A stretch of 64,000 nucleotides of DNA from an uncultured Bacilli bacterium (lineage in GTDB: Bacteria > Bacillota_I > Bacilli_A > RF39 > UBA660), in assembly GCA_934086145.1 (NCBI GenBank), contig CAKOHV010000001.1, positions 89,826-153,825 on the forward strand, read 5' to 3'. This document shows positions 1 to 8,794 of the stretch, piece after piece (position 1 is the first letter of the stretch; each line of letters begins with the position of its first letter). The translations under genes and the position numbers were made by a program. A model generated the notes under the pieces. It was not told where the DNA came from. It saw nothing but the letters and a program-made list of their open reading frames with translations, and did not search any database.

Positions 1-477
1 TATGCTATCAGCCTAAAAGCTTCGCAAAAAGATGATATTAGAGATTTATTAGCAAAGATAAAAAGAAACCAAGCTGATTTCATCAATGAATTTTACAATA
101 CTTATCATGAAGATAAAACGATGAATGAATACTTTACTAATGCTAAGTCTAACTTAAAAAATAAAGATAAAGAAAAAGACTTTGTTAATCTAAAAAATGC
201 GACTAAGTATTTAAATTATTTAATAGATAATTATAAAAATCCTTTAAAGAATAGTGAAGTAACTGAAAAGACCACTTATTATCTTGAATATTTTCTAATG
301 ATTGGTCAAAAGAAGAATTGCCAAGATAATGATATTGTTAAATTTGCTCAAGCAACTAAAGAATATTTCTTAAAAAATGATAGCCAATCATTAAAAAATA
401 TTGAAAAATATTTAGAGAATATTACAAAAAATGAAGAAACATTACTTAATGATTTAGTAACTAATTATAATAAATAG
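1..477 (+). CDS. 3' end of an uncharacterised protein (partial, runs off left edge)
   Basis: The reading frame is open from base 1 and stops at TAA 475-477, so this is the C-terminal part of a longer gene. The internal ATG at 121 is not needed as a start and lacks a clear ribosome binding site. The visible 158 residues are rich in Lys, Asn, Glu and Leu, with no membrane segment, and look largely helical. I recognise no family. It lies 11 bases before the DUF1287 gene and the two are probably co-transcribed. Function unknown. Confidence 0.7.
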   Translation, partial: YAISLKASQKDDIRDLLAKIKRNQADFINEFYNTYHEDKTMNEYFTNAKSNLKNKDKEKDFVNLKNATKYLNYLIDNYKNPLKNSEVTEKTTYYLEYFLMIGQKKNCQDNDIVKFAQATKEYFLKNDSQSLKNIEKYLENITKNEETLLNDLVTNYNK

Positions 478-488
478 AAGGTGATAGA

Positions 489-1214
489 ATGCCGGAAGTT
501 AATAAAGCCAAGAAAGAAATTTTAAAACCATTTTATTTAATTGGGGTTATTATTATTTTTACTTTACTTGTTTTATACTTAATGAATTATTTTAATTTAA
601 TTCCTAAAGAAGTCTATAAAGCTAGTGATTTTAATATTAAGACCATTTATAGTAGAATTGATTATAATCATGATAATATTGATGATTATTCAGCTTTTGT
701 TCTAGGGGCGCGTGCGGATGCCCAAAATCATCCTACTTATAAAAGTGCTTATTATGATACCGCTTATCCTCCCGATAATGTTGGCGTTTGTACGGATGTT
801 ATTTGGCGTGCCTTTAAAAGTGCTGGTTATTCCCTAAGAGATATGGTAAGTGAAGATATTAAAAATAACTATGATGATTATAAAAAATATGTTACAACAC
901 CTGATTCTAATATTGATTTTCGTCGCGTGGGTCCTTTAAAAGTCTTTTTTTCCAAATATGCGCAATCGCTAACTACTGATCCGGAAGATATAGCAGCTTG
1001 GCAACCGGGTGATATTGTCATTTTCCGTGATACTAAGCATATTGGCATTATCTCAGATAAACGTAATAAAAATGGAATACCATATGTTATTCATAATGCT
1101 GGGCAACCAAATCGCGAAGAAGACTATCTTTTAAAAGATGAAATAACTGGACACTATCGTTTTGATGCTTCTTTAATAAGTGATGATGTTCTAAAACCTT
1201 GGCAAGACGCCTAA
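489..1214 (+). CDS. Membrane-anchored DUF1287 protein (NlpC/P60-like fold)
   Basis: This 241-residue protein has one N-terminal membrane segment (about residues 14-36) and an outward-facing domain of the DUF1287 type, known from E. coli YijF. Visible hallmarks are GARADA (73-78), the VCTDV motif with Cys101, WQPGDIVIF (171-179), His184 in KHIGII and His202 in the following IHNAGQ. Cys plus His fits the papain/NlpC-like layout, so a peptidoglycan- or amide-hydrolysing role is plausible, but no substrate can be assigned. The start is supported by AAGGTGATAGA just upstream. The upstream gene ends 11 bases before it and a hairpin follows. Confidence 0.8.
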   Translation: MPEVNKAKKEILKPFYLIGVIIIFTLLVLYLMNYFNLIPKEVYKASDFNIKTIYSRIDYNHDNIDDYSAFVLGARADAQNHPTYKSAYYDTAYPPDNVGVCTDVIWRAFKSAGYSLRDMVSEDIKNNYDDYKKYVTTPDSNIDFRRVGPLKVFFSKYAQSLTTDPEDIAAWQPGDIVIFRDTKHIGIISDKRNKNGIPYVIHNAGQPNREEDYLLKDEITGHYRFDASLISDDVLKPWQDA

Positions 1215-1257
1215 AAAACTTACGAAAAAAATTTAAAAATGTTAAAATAGTAATATG

Positions 1258-1300
1258 ACAAGTAGCCTTTATTAAAAGACCGTTTGCTACTTGTTTTGTT
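1258..1300 (+). terminator. Hairpin terminator or leader between DUF1287 gene and alpha-CTD-like gene
   Basis: Arms ACAAGTAGC (1258-1266) and GCTACTTGT (1286-1294) form a perfect 9-bp stem with a 19-base loop, followed by a short T-rich stretch. It could end transcription of the upstream operon or act in the leader of the next gene, whose start codon lies 20 bases downstream. Confidence 0.6.
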
Positions 1301-1319
1301 CTAAGAATAGGGTGGTATT

Positions 1320-1535
1320 ATGTGTTGTCTTGAAGATAATGTAAACAAATTAGCAATTTCTGATAAATTAAAAGAAAAACTTTTTTCAAATAAAATAAAA
1401 ACTATTAAAGAACTTTGGCAATTAAAAAGAAAAGAACTAAAACAATTAAATTTTAATGATCATGAAATAAATGACATTATTATTGCTTTACAGTTAGAAG
1501 GTTTAGATTTAAATAAAAAGATTTATGATAAATAG
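1320..1535 (+). CDS. Small helix-hairpin-helix protein resembling the RNA polymerase alpha C-terminal domain
   Basis: This 71-residue protein consists of one domain of the alpha-CTD type. The pattern LAISDKLKEKLFSNKIKTI, then ELWQLKRKELKQLNF, then IIIALQLEGLDL follows the RpoA C-terminal layout (short helix, 'L...I.T...L', helix-hairpin-helix, 'ALQ..GL.L'). It lacks the N-terminal polymerase-assembly domain, so it is not RpoA itself. It may bind DNA or a protein partner; that is inference. GGGTGGT sits five bases before ATG. It stands alone between two intergenic regions. Confidence 0.6.
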   Translation: MCCLEDNVNKLAISDKLKEKLFSNKIKTIKELWQLKRKELKQLNFNDHEINDIIIALQLEGLDLNKKIYDK

Positions 1536-1623
1536 TTGTCAAATTCATGTTAAAAGATATGTAAAAGTCTAAAAGCAGTTTCAAAATTCGCCAAAATATG
1601 AAATAATTATCATAGGTGATAGT

Positions 1624-2586
1624 ATGAAAAGGAAAGTATTTATGATGACGTTTATGGCAACGTTAATGATGCCATTTACTGTCTTTGCAGCTAATTTAAC
1701 AAAGGATGATTTATCAGCTGCTTTAACAAAATTTGGTTCAGCTTGTCAGGACTATAAGGATCAACTTGCCAACTCCGCTTGGACTTGCACGGATAATAAA
1801 AATGTTTACACCGTTGATGATACCAAAATAACTATTAAAGCCGAAGATGGTTCAACTCAAGAAGTTAACTATGTTATTAATGAAGATGGCACAATCAACT
1901 TTACTCAAGAAATCGTTTATACGAAGGGTCTAACTTATGACCAATATAAAGCCAAAAGAAAAGAGGGTAGTGCTCTTCCAAGTGTTGCTATGGTAGCTGT
2001 TGCAATGGCTAGAGGCGCTGCTGCTCATGATATTGCAGCTTATCATTTGCTAACATTATTTTATGAACTAGCTGAAAAAAGCAAAAATGGCACAACTTCT
2101 AGCCCTAGTTATATAATTTCAGCTGATGACGTAACTGCATCAAATGATAACGGCTTGGTTATTAAAGAAAGTGAATTCCCTGAAAGAATATTAGAAGTTC
2201 TTCCTTTAGATTTCCCAAATTGGACTTATACTGATACTTATAAAGATGAAAGTGGTCAAGACTACAGCATTAATAGTTATAAGTATACGCGAAATTATAC
2301 TAAAATAGATGATAATAGTGGTAAAGTTACCCTTACAACTGTTGTTGATAGTAATGCTGATTATACTAAACTTAATGGCTTTTATGATGCTCACTTAAAA
2401 GATCTTGACATTTCTTTAGATTCAAGTAATAAGTCTCAAGATCCTACTCTTGAAGAAGAAACCAAACCTACTGAGAAGAATCCTAATACATCAGTTTTAA
2501 TTTCTAAATATAGCTTAATTGCTTTAGCTGCTATCTTAATAGGCGTTGTTCTAATTAGAAAAAAAGCTTACTTCCATAAAATTTAG
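1624..2586 (+). CDS. Secreted surface protein with C-terminal membrane anchor and NPNT motif
   Basis: This 320-residue protein starts with a signal peptide (MKRK, hydrophobic core to about residue 22, cleavage likely after VFAA). Its C-terminus reads NPNTS, then a hydrophobic segment of about 20 residues, then RKKAYFHKI, the general layout of a sortase sorting signal or a simple stop-transfer anchor. The middle is rich in Lys, Asp, Thr and Ser and has no domain I recognise. Similar NP[NQ]T tails occur on the proteins ending at 7154 and 48555. Start supported by AGGTGATAGT. A terminator overlaps its stop codon. Confidence 0.65.
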   Translation: MKRKVFMMTFMATLMMPFTVFAANLTKDDLSAALTKFGSACQDYKDQLANSAWTCTDNKNVYTVDDTKITIKAEDGSTQEVNYVINEDGTINFTQEIVYTKGLTYDQYKAKRKEGSALPSVAMVAVAMARGAAAHDIAAYHLLTLFYELAEKSKNGTTSSPSYIISADDVTASNDNGLVIKESEFPERILEVLPLDFPNWTYTDTYKDESGQDYSINSYKYTRNYTKIDDNSGKVTLTTVVDSNADYTKLNGFYDAHLKDLDISLDSSNKSQDPTLEEETKPTEKNPNTSVLISKYSLIALAAILIGVVLIRKKAYFHKI

Positions 2587-2608
2587 TCTTATGACTAAAT
2601 TTTTTTTC
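2579..2608 (+). terminator. Rho-independent terminator overlapping the stop codon
   Basis: Stem AAATTTAGTC (2579-2588) / GACTAAATTT (2593-2602) with loop TTAT, continuing into a T-run. The TAG stop codon of the preceding gene lies inside the 5' arm. Confidence 0.85.
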
Positions 2609-2652
2609 GCTAAAAAAATCATTCCTTATGTTATACTTATAAAGGTGATAAA

Positions 2653-3306
2653 ATGCAATTAAAAGATTTAAATACCGAATATGATAAATTACAACAGATC
2701 TATGGTAATCCTTCATTACATTCTATCTATAATGGTGGGGAAGAAGACCATCCACAAATTTGTTTTGTTTTTATGAATCCAACTGGCCGCAATGTCGCTG
2801 CTTTAAATAACTGGACTGGTTCTTACTATCCTTGGTTAGGTACTAAAAATATCTGGGACTTATTTAATAAAATTAATTTATTAGATGATGATATTCTTAC
2901 CCAAATAAAAAAAATGAAAGGCTCTGAATGGACTCCCGCATTTAGTGAACAAGTTTATCAAAATATCAAAGAACATCATGTCTTTATTACTAATTTAGGT
3001 AAATGTACCCAAACTGATGCTCGTCCTTTGAAAGATCATTATTTTCTTGATTATTTACCCTTATTAGAAAAAGAAATTGCGATTGTTAAACCAAAGATCA
3101 TTATTTTATTTGGCAATCAAGTAAGTTCTATCTTTCTAAATAAAAAAATTGCTGTTTCTGAAAATCGCAAACAGTATCATGAAAAAGAAATTGCTAATCA
3201 TTCTTATAAGTGTTTTCCTGTTTATTACCCAGTTGGTAATGGTCACTTTAATATTGATAAAGCTATTGAAGATTTAAACTGGATTATTGCCAATTATCTT
3301 ACTTAA
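2653..3306 (+). CDS. Uracil-DNA glycosylase superfamily protein
   Basis: This 217-residue soluble protein has the UDG-fold pattern: CFVFMNPTGRN (about 37-47) at the position of the first active-site motif, HVFITNLGKCTQ in the middle, KPKIIILFGNQV (the core strand) and PVGNGHFNID near the C-terminus in place of the usual HPS motif. It probably removes damaged or deaminated bases from DNA or binds a related nucleotide. The substrate cannot be fixed because the motifs are not those of Ung. ATG follows AAAGGTGATAAA. It is 21 bases upstream of yfcE. Confidence 0.65.
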   Translation: MQLKDLNTEYDKLQQIYGNPSLHSIYNGGEEDHPQICFVFMNPTGRNVAALNNWTGSYYPWLGTKNIWDLFNKINLLDDDILTQIKKMKGSEWTPAFSEQVYQNIKEHHVFITNLGKCTQTDARPLKDHYFLDYLPLLEKEIAIVKPKIIILFGNQVSSIFLNKKIAVSENRKQYHEKEIANHSYKCFPVYYPVGNGHFNIDKAIEDLNWIIANYLT

Positions 3307-3327
3307 TCTAAGAAAGAAGGAATAAAT

Positions 3328-3855
3328 ATGAAATTAATTATTGCTAGTGACCTGCATGGTTCACTAAAATATACCCAAAAATTAGAAGAACTTATTATTA
3401 GTGAAAATCCCGATAAAATAATTTTACTTGGTGATCTTTTATATCATGGCCCTCGTAATGCTTTACCGGAAGAATATGCTACCATGCCTGTTGCCGAAAT
3501 CTTAAATAAATATACTGCTAAAATTATTGCGGTTCGTGGTAATTGTGATGCGGAAGTTGATGATATGGTCACTGATTTTTCTTTAACTAAAGATTATGAA
3601 ACAATCAACCTTGATGGTCATCTTTTTTACTTAACACATGGCCACTTATTTGAAAAATATAAGAATCTGATTGGTGATAACTACTGTCTTTGTGGCCATA
3701 CGCACATTTATAACTTAGAAGGAAAAAGATTAAATCCAGGAAGTGTCGGTATTCCTAAATTTCATCCCGAACATACTTGTTTCATCTATGAAAACAAGAC
3801 TTTCTCTCTAGTTGATCTAGATACCAAACAAATAATTCAAGAAAAAACAATTTAA
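3328..3855 (+). CDS. yfcE: YfcE-type metallophosphoesterase
   Basis: This 175-residue member of the calcineurin-like phosphoesterase family hydrolyses phosphodiesters with two bound divalent metals. The metal ligands are visible in order: SDLHG (Asp8, His10), GDLLYHG (Asp36), GNCD (Asn72), THGH (His104/His106) and GHTH (123-126). Length and order match YfcE/MJ0936-type enzymes. The natural substrate in cells is not established for the family. AGAAAGGAAT precedes the ATG. It probably shares a transcript with the UDG-like gene upstream. Confidence 0.85.
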   Translation: MKLIIASDLHGSLKYTQKLEELIISENPDKIILLGDLLYHGPRNALPEEYATMPVAEILNKYTAKIIAVRGNCDAEVDDMVTDFSLTKDYETINLDGHLFYLTHGHLFEKYKNLIGDNYCLCGHTHIYNLEGKRLNPGSVGIPKFHPEHTCFIYENKTFSLVDLDTKQIIQEKTI

Positions 3856-3917
3856 TAACTTTAAAATATATTAAAACTTCAAAAAATATAGTATAATAAA
3901 TTTAGGTGGGTGATATC

Positions 3918-4856
3918 ATGAGGTTGAAATACATAAGTGGTTTAATGGGATTTGTTGTTGGGGATGCTATGGGAGTTCCTCTTGAATTTAAAAGCCGTGA
4001 AGAATTATTAAAAAAACCAGTAACTAAAATGATTGGTTATCAAACTCATAATGTTCCAGAAGGAACTTGGAGTGACGATACGTCTTTACTTATTGCTTCC
4101 ATCGATTCTATTAATGCTAAATTGACCATCGACTATGATGATATTGCCTTAAAGTTTGTTTCTTGGAAATACCATGCTGATTACACCCCATACAAGGAAG
4201 TCTTTGCCATTGGCAATACCTGTAATGCAGCTATTTCTAAGTATAATGAACTAAGAAAAGATCCTTTAAGTTGTGGTCTTAAAACCCTTGATAGTAATGG
4301 TAATGGTTCCTTAATGCGTATCTTGCCAATTGCTTATTATGCGACAGCTAAACATCTTAAAGATTTTGAAATAATTGAATTAGTAAAAAACATCTCTTCG
4401 ATAACTCATGCGCATCCAATTAGTCAAATGGGCTGTTATATCTTTGTACGTTTTATTATGTTTTTACTAAATGATAAAGATAAATTTTCAGCTTATAGTA
4501 TGACTAAATGTGTTGATTATTCGATGTTTGGGGAAGAAGCTTTAAATGCTTATGCTCGTCTTTTAAAAGATGATATAACTAAATACAAACTAAAAGATAT
4601 CAATTCAACATCTTATATCGTTGATACCCTTGAAGCAACCATTTGGATTTCCTTAAAATCTGAAAATTATAAAGAAGCTATTATTGGTGCTATTAACCTT
4701 GGTGGGGATACTTCAACTATCGGAGCTCTTACTGGAGCTGCCTGTGGAATTATTTACGGTTATGACCAAATACCTGAACAATGGTTAGCGCAAATTGCTC
4801 GTCGCGAGTACTTAATGGATATTTTTGAAGAATTTAGTGAAAACAAGTATCAATAA
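3918..4856 (+). CDS. ADP-ribosylglycohydrolase family protein (DraG/ARH-like)
   Basis: This family removes ADP-ribose from proteins or small molecules using two Mg or Mn ions. Motifs seen: GDAMGVPLEF (15-24), WSDDTS (51-56, equivalent of the TDDT metal motif), SNGNGSLMRILP, and GGDTST (262-267). The last is GGDTDT in most relatives, so one expected aspartate ligand is a serine here. A GTG at 3906 is in frame, but GGTGGGTGATATC places the start at ATG 3918, giving 312 residues. A TATAAT box lies at 3892-3897, so it likely has its own promoter. Confidence 0.85.
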   Translation: MRLKYISGLMGFVVGDAMGVPLEFKSREELLKKPVTKMIGYQTHNVPEGTWSDDTSLLIASIDSINAKLTIDYDDIALKFVSWKYHADYTPYKEVFAIGNTCNAAISKYNELRKDPLSCGLKTLDSNGNGSLMRILPIAYYATAKHLKDFEIIELVKNISSITHAHPISQMGCYIFVRFIMFLLNDKDKFSAYSMTKCVDYSMFGEEALNAYARLLKDDITKYKLKDINSTSYIVDTLEATIWISLKSENYKEAIIGAINLGGDTSTIGALTGAACGIIYGYDQIPEQWLAQIARREYLMDIFEEFSENKYQ

Positions 4857-4877
4857 TTTATAAAAGGAGTCAATAAT

Positions 4878-5252
4878 ATGTTAGAAGAATTAAAAAATTA
4901 TGCTAAATTACTAGATATCATGTCATATATAATTAGTATTTTATCTATTTGCTGCTGTTTTTTATTTAAAGCTTCCTTTTTATATTTAATCTTAGGAATT
5001 GTTTTAGGCATAATTGGAATCATCACGGCAATCGTTTCCCGTCTATATAAAGCAGATAAAACATCGATTGATAGTCTTATGCTTTCTTCCATTGGCTTAT
5101 TCTTTAATATCTTACTGGCTTTAGCTATCTTTATTACTTTTACTAATAATAATTTACGTCCAGAAACCAAGATAACCAATGAACCATTTTCTTACTCTGA
5201 TTATGATAATTATGATTATGATTATGGGTTTGGTTATGATTATTTCAATTAA
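4878..5252 (+). CDS. Small membrane protein, DUF4190-like, with Tyr/Asp-rich tail
   Basis: This 124-residue protein has three hydrophobic segments (roughly 14-33, 34-56, 69-91) and a C-terminal tail of about 30 residues made mostly of Asp, Tyr, Asn and Gly. The two closely packed segments followed by a third are typical of DUF4190-like proteins, but the match is only by shape. AAAGGAGT precedes ATG. It follows the ADP-ribosylglycohydrolase by 21 bases and ends at a strong terminator. Confidence 0.6.
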   Translation: MLEELKNYAKLLDIMSYIISILSICCCFLFKASFLYLILGIVLGIIGIITAIVSRLYKADKTSIDSLMLSSIGLFFNILLALAIFITFTNNNLRPETKITNEPFSYSDYDNYDYDYGFGYDYFN

Positions 5253-5253
5253 T

Positions 5254-5274
5254 AAAGTGCGATGCACTTTTTTT
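5254..5274 (+). terminator. Rho-independent terminator
   Basis: Stem AAAGTGC (5254-5260) / GCACTTT (5264-5270) with loop GAT and a T-run. An in-frame ATG at 5262 lies inside this hairpin and is not a credible start for the next gene. Confidence 0.85.
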
Positions 5275-5339
5275 CTTTGGCTAAATATTGTCATGTAATT
5301 TCTAATATGATACCATGTTATAGAGTAGAGGATGATTTT

Positions 5340-7154
5340 ATGAAAAAAAATATTTTATTACTATTAATACTTTTAATTCCTATAACTATAAAGGCTTATG
5401 ACCAATATTCTCTTGCTGATTATGCCTATTTTGACCCTATAAGTAACGCAAAGTGCGATGAAACCAATTATTGGACTCCTTTTTACCAAGACACCACTTG
5501 CTATCGTTTTATCACTCTTGAAGATAACGATACATCAGCGCAAGCTACCTTAAAAGTTATGTTGGATCATAATGTGGGCTTTGATACTTATCAGAACTAT
5601 GCCAATATTTTAAAACAAGTTCAAGAAAGTTGGGTTAACTATCAAGGAACTCTCGATTTAATCGATGAAGATACCGTTGTCAAATTTATGAAACTTAATG
5701 CCAAGCCTGAAATAAGTAGTGAAAACCCAAGCGCTATCAGCGTTAACAATAATGGCTTAGTATACCCTCGTTTTATGTTAAATTCCTATTACTATAATAA
5801 TCAAACATTAATTAATTACTATGGCTTTTGGTCGAAAGACTTATATCCATCTAATCAAAACTATGCTTATACTATTACAGAATATGGTAATAATCGTCTT
5901 GTTGCCTTAACTGAAAAACGTGGCATTCGTCCGGTTCTTACCGTGCGTAAACAACAACTAACCAAATCTTCATCTTCCCAAGACTTTACTTCCCAAATCA
6001 CTAAAAAATATTCATATCAATATTCATCAACTAAGTATGATAATTTTACCTATAAACAACTTCAAGGCTTTACTAAAACCAAAGACAAATTAGTTTTTTA
6101 CTCAAGTAATAATGCTAATCCTGAAAAAGGCTTAGTTATATCATATACGGGATCTGACTATCATACTTTATATAAAATATCTTATGATAATACTGGCCAT
6201 GGTAATGATATGACATATAATAGTAAGACTAACGAAGTATTATTAGTTGGTCCTAATAATTATAAAGAAATATTTGTTTACAATGCTGATACGATGGAAC
6301 ATACTAAAACTTATTCTGAGAATGTAACTGGTTATAGTGCTATTGCTTATGATAAATATAATGATTTATATTTCGGTTACAGTGGTCAAAGAATTTATGC
6401 CTTAGATAATTCTTTTAACCGTCTATATTCCTTTGATGCTAGTTTCCTTGAAACAACCCAAGGTATGGAATATCACAATGGTTACATTTATATGACAACC
6501 TATGAAGGTGGCTGTAGTTCTTCTTATCAACTATGGTGTTTAAATACCACCTCATCAGCGCTTGTTTATGTTTATAATGCTAAACTTAATACCGATAAGA
6601 CGCCATCATCATCTTTTGGTCGTTTAGAAAAGATTATATATCTAGGACCTAAGATTGGTGAACTTGAATCTATTAGCTTTGATGATGCTGAGGCTATCTT
6701 TGGTTATGCTACGCAATATTATGATGCCAATAATACTTATCAATTTTATACGACTTCCTTAAATAATTTGGCAAATAAACCTTCTTATACCATTAAATAT
6801 CTTATTGAAGAAAATAGTGCCAAAATCAGCATTTTATCTAATGAAGAACTGGCTTTAGCTGAAGGTTTTACCGCTGTTAGTAAGGCTATTATGGAAAAAG
6901 AAATAAAATCTACTGACTCAAATTTTTCCGTTAAAATTTGCGATAATTATAATAATTGTAGTACCGACAAAATAAACGTATCGCAACTTTTTAATACTAG
7001 TCAAGATAATCAAAATAATATGCAAGACCCCAAGCCAAATCCATCCCCTGAAAATCCCCAAACAGGTGCCTTTGTTTCATTAGCTGTTATCATAATCGGC
7101 GGTATCTTTAGTTTAATTGGCTTATTTGGTATTAAAAACAAATTTAAAATCTAA
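5340..7154 (+). CDS. Large secreted surface protein with beta-propeller-like repeats and NPQTG tail
   Basis: ATG 5340 opens a signal peptide (MKKNILLLL, hydrophobic to about residue 17) and gives 604 residues. The N-terminal third ends in RGIRPVLTV, resembling the end of DUF6273-type domains (compare GVRPVIEV in the gene at 56228). The middle has repeated strand patterns such as TNEVLLVG, YDKYNDLYFGY and YHNGYIYM, suggestive of a propeller. The end reads ENPQTG, a hydrophobic stretch, then KNKFKI, a sorting-signal-like tail. Probably attached to the cell surface; ligand unknown. RBS AGAGGATG lies upstream. Confidence 0.7.
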   Translation: MKKNILLLLILLIPITIKAYDQYSLADYAYFDPISNAKCDETNYWTPFYQDTTCYRFITLEDNDTSAQATLKVMLDHNVGFDTYQNYANILKQVQESWVNYQGTLDLIDEDTVVKFMKLNAKPEISSENPSAISVNNNGLVYPRFMLNSYYYNNQTLINYYGFWSKDLYPSNQNYAYTITEYGNNRLVALTEKRGIRPVLTVRKQQLTKSSSSQDFTSQITKKYSYQYSSTKYDNFTYKQLQGFTKTKDKLVFYSSNNANPEKGLVISYTGSDYHTLYKISYDNTGHGNDMTYNSKTNEVLLVGPNNYKEIFVYNADTMEHTKTYSENVTGYSAIAYDKYNDLYFGYSGQRIYALDNSFNRLYSFDASFLETTQGMEYHNGYIYMTTYEGGCSSSYQLWCLNTTSSALVYVYNAKLNTDKTPSSSFGRLEKIIYLGPKIGELESISFDDAEAIFGYATQYYDANNTYQFYTTSLNNLANKPSYTIKYLIEENSAKISILSNEELALAEGFTAVSKAIMEKEIKSTDSNFSVKICDNYNNCSTDKINVSQLFNTSQDNQNNMQDPKPNPSPENPQTGAFVSLAVIIIGGIFSLIGLFGIKNKFKI

Positions 7155-7195
7155 GCAATTGATTCGCTTATAATCATAAAAAGTGAGGTAATTAT

Positions 7196-7618
7196 ATGCT
7201 TTCCATTGATAATAAAAAATTAAAAGTTACTAAACAAGAAATATTTGTTGGAAATATTATTAATAATGGCATTAAAGGTTATGATGCTTGGATAACCTTA
7301 GAGTTTATTAATGAGGATAATGTTAAAGGGTATCTAAATTTAGATGTCGGTTATGAAAAAAGCAATGATATAAACGTTTTTCTAAATAGAGAATATAATG
7401 GAATTCCTCTTTTTGATGATGATCAATTTATCTATTTTGAAGTCTTCGATACCGAAAAATTCCTAGATACTGAAATAGAAAGTAATATAGTAATTAAATT
7501 TGAAGATATAAAAGACAACAAAGTAAAAGTTTCTTTTGAATTAAATGATGAATTAATTAATATAAAATATACTGGTTATTTAGGCATCGTAAATAAGTTA
7601 AATAATACTACTAATTAA
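7196..7618 (+). CDS. Uncharacterised acidic protein, 140 aa
   Basis: A soluble, acidic 140-residue protein with alternating hydrophobic residues that suggest a mostly beta structure. No signal peptide, membrane segment or known motif. ATG is preceded by AGTGAGGTAATT. It lies between a surface-protein gene and sigG. Function unknown. Confidence 0.55.
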   Translation: MLSIDNKKLKVTKQEIFVGNIINNGIKGYDAWITLEFINEDNVKGYLNLDVGYEKSNDINVFLNREYNGIPLFDDDQFIYFEVFDTEKFLDTEIESNIVIKFEDIKDNKVKVSFELNDELINIKYTGYLGIVNKLNNTTN

Positions 7619-7710
7619 ATTAATGTCTATACTACCTAGCAATCTTTCCAACCCAGTTCCTTCTTTAGCAAATAATCACTATTAAAGCGAATAAAAATAA
7701 ATTAAATCTT

Positions 7711-7729
7711 CCTAAATGTTTTTAGGAGG
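7711..7729 (+). promoter_or_regulatory. Hairpin covering the sigG Shine-Dalgarno sequence
   Basis: CCTAAA (7711-7716) pairs with TTTAGG (7721-7726) around a four-base loop. The 3' arm contains the first half of the AGGAGG ribosome binding site (7724-7729) of sigG, whose ATG is at 7737. The stem is short, so the effect on translation is only a suggestion. Confidence 0.4.
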
Positions 7730-7736
7730 ATTTTAT

Positions 7737-8513
7737 ATGTATAATAAAAAAGTCGAAATAACAGGAATTAATACTAGCAATATTCAAGTCTTAAAAAATG
7801 ATGAAATGAATCAACTATTTCAAGCTTACCAAGCTGGTGATTTAACAGCTAAAGAAACCCTTGTTAATGGTAATTTAAAATTAGTTTTAAGTATTCTAAA
7901 AAGATTTAATACCACTAAAGAAAATATCGATGATCTATTTCAAATCGGTTGTATCGGCCTCTTAAAGGCTATCGATAATTTTGATTTATCAATTGGTGTT
8001 TGCTTTAGTACTTATGCTGTTCCTTTAATCCTTGGTGAAATGAAAAGATATAATCGTGATTCAACGCCTCTTAGAATCAGTCGTAGTATTAAAGATATGG
8101 CTTATAAAATAATTGAATTTAAAGAAAAGTATACTAATATTCATGGCTTAGAACCAACTAATGCGCAAATTGCTACTGAACTAAATATTTCTGAATACCA
8201 TATTGTTTATGCTTTAAACTCTCTTAAAGAACCAGTTAGTATCTTTCAACCTATCTATAATGATGGCGGAGATACAATCTATCTTTTAGACCAAATTGCT
8301 GATCCTAAGAATTCCTTATATGATAAAGATACCTTAATTTCTTTACGTAAAGCTTTAACCTCTTTAAAAGAAAAAGAACGTAAAATATTAATTGATCGTT
8401 ATATTGTTGGTAAAACTCAAGTTGAAATTGCTGATACTTTAGGAATTTCCCAAGCGCAAATTTCTCGTATCGAAAAAAATGCTATTAATAATGTTAAACG
8501 TCTTATAAAGTAG
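7737..8513 (+). CDS. sigG: Forespore RNA polymerase sigma factor SigG
   Basis: This 258-residue sigma-70 family protein directs late forespore transcription. The N-terminus (KVEITGINTSNIQVLKN) is the diagnostic SigG leader. Region 2 has VNGNLKLVLSILKRF, DLFQIGCIGLLKAIDNFD and FSTYAVPLILGEMKRY, region 3 holds EPVSIFQPIYNDGGD, and region 4 ends GKTQVEIADTLGISQAQISR. The upstream in-frame ATG at 7716 is rejected because AGGAGG lies just before 7737. As in Bacillus it is followed by ylmC. It sits behind a possible SD-masking hairpin. Confidence 0.93.
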   Translation: MYNKKVEITGINTSNIQVLKNDEMNQLFQAYQAGDLTAKETLVNGNLKLVLSILKRFNTTKENIDDLFQIGCIGLLKAIDNFDLSIGVCFSTYAVPLILGEMKRYNRDSTPLRISRSIKDMAYKIIEFKEKYTNIHGLEPTNAQIATELNISEYHIVYALNSLKEPVSIFQPIYNDGGDTIYLLDQIADPKNSLYDKDTLISLRKALTSLKEKERKILIDRYIVGKTQVEIADTLGISQAQISRIEKNAINNVKRLIK

Positions 8514-8543
8514 GGAAGACTCATATAATTAAATGGTGATTAT

Positions 8544-8768
8544 ATGTATCTATCAGAACTGCAAAGTAAAGACATCATTTCTTTAAAAGATGGTCGTAAA
8601 TTAGGGCGAATTATTGATGCTGAGATTAATCCCCAAGGTCAAATTATCTTCCTAGTTATCGAATCTCGCCGCAGTTTTAAAAAAATTTTCTCCCATCAAG
8701 AAGAAAGTAAAATATCATATGATAGTATAAGTAAAATAGGGGAAGATGTAATCTTAATAAATATGTGA
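8544..8768 (+). CDS. ylmC: YlmC/YmxH family PRC-barrel protein
   Basis: A 74-residue PRC-barrel protein of the YlmC/YmxH family, found next to sigG in many spore formers. The pattern LQSKDIISLKDGRKLGRI, then DAEINPQGQIIFLVIE, then YDSISKIGEDVILI is typical. The molecular function of the family is not established. RBS AATGGTGATTAT precedes ATG, 30 bases after sigG, so co-transcription is likely. Confidence 0.85.
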   Translation: MYLSELQSKDIISLKDGRKLGRIIDAEINPQGQIIFLVIESRRSFKKIFSHQEESKISYDSISKIGEDVILINM

Positions 8769-8794
8769 TATAATGGACATGAGGTGCAAAGTAA

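Noticed and set aside
5262..5339. Upstream in-frame ATG extending the surface protein gene
   Set aside because: The ATG lies within a terminator hairpin, and the extension would bury the obvious signal peptide that begins at 5340.
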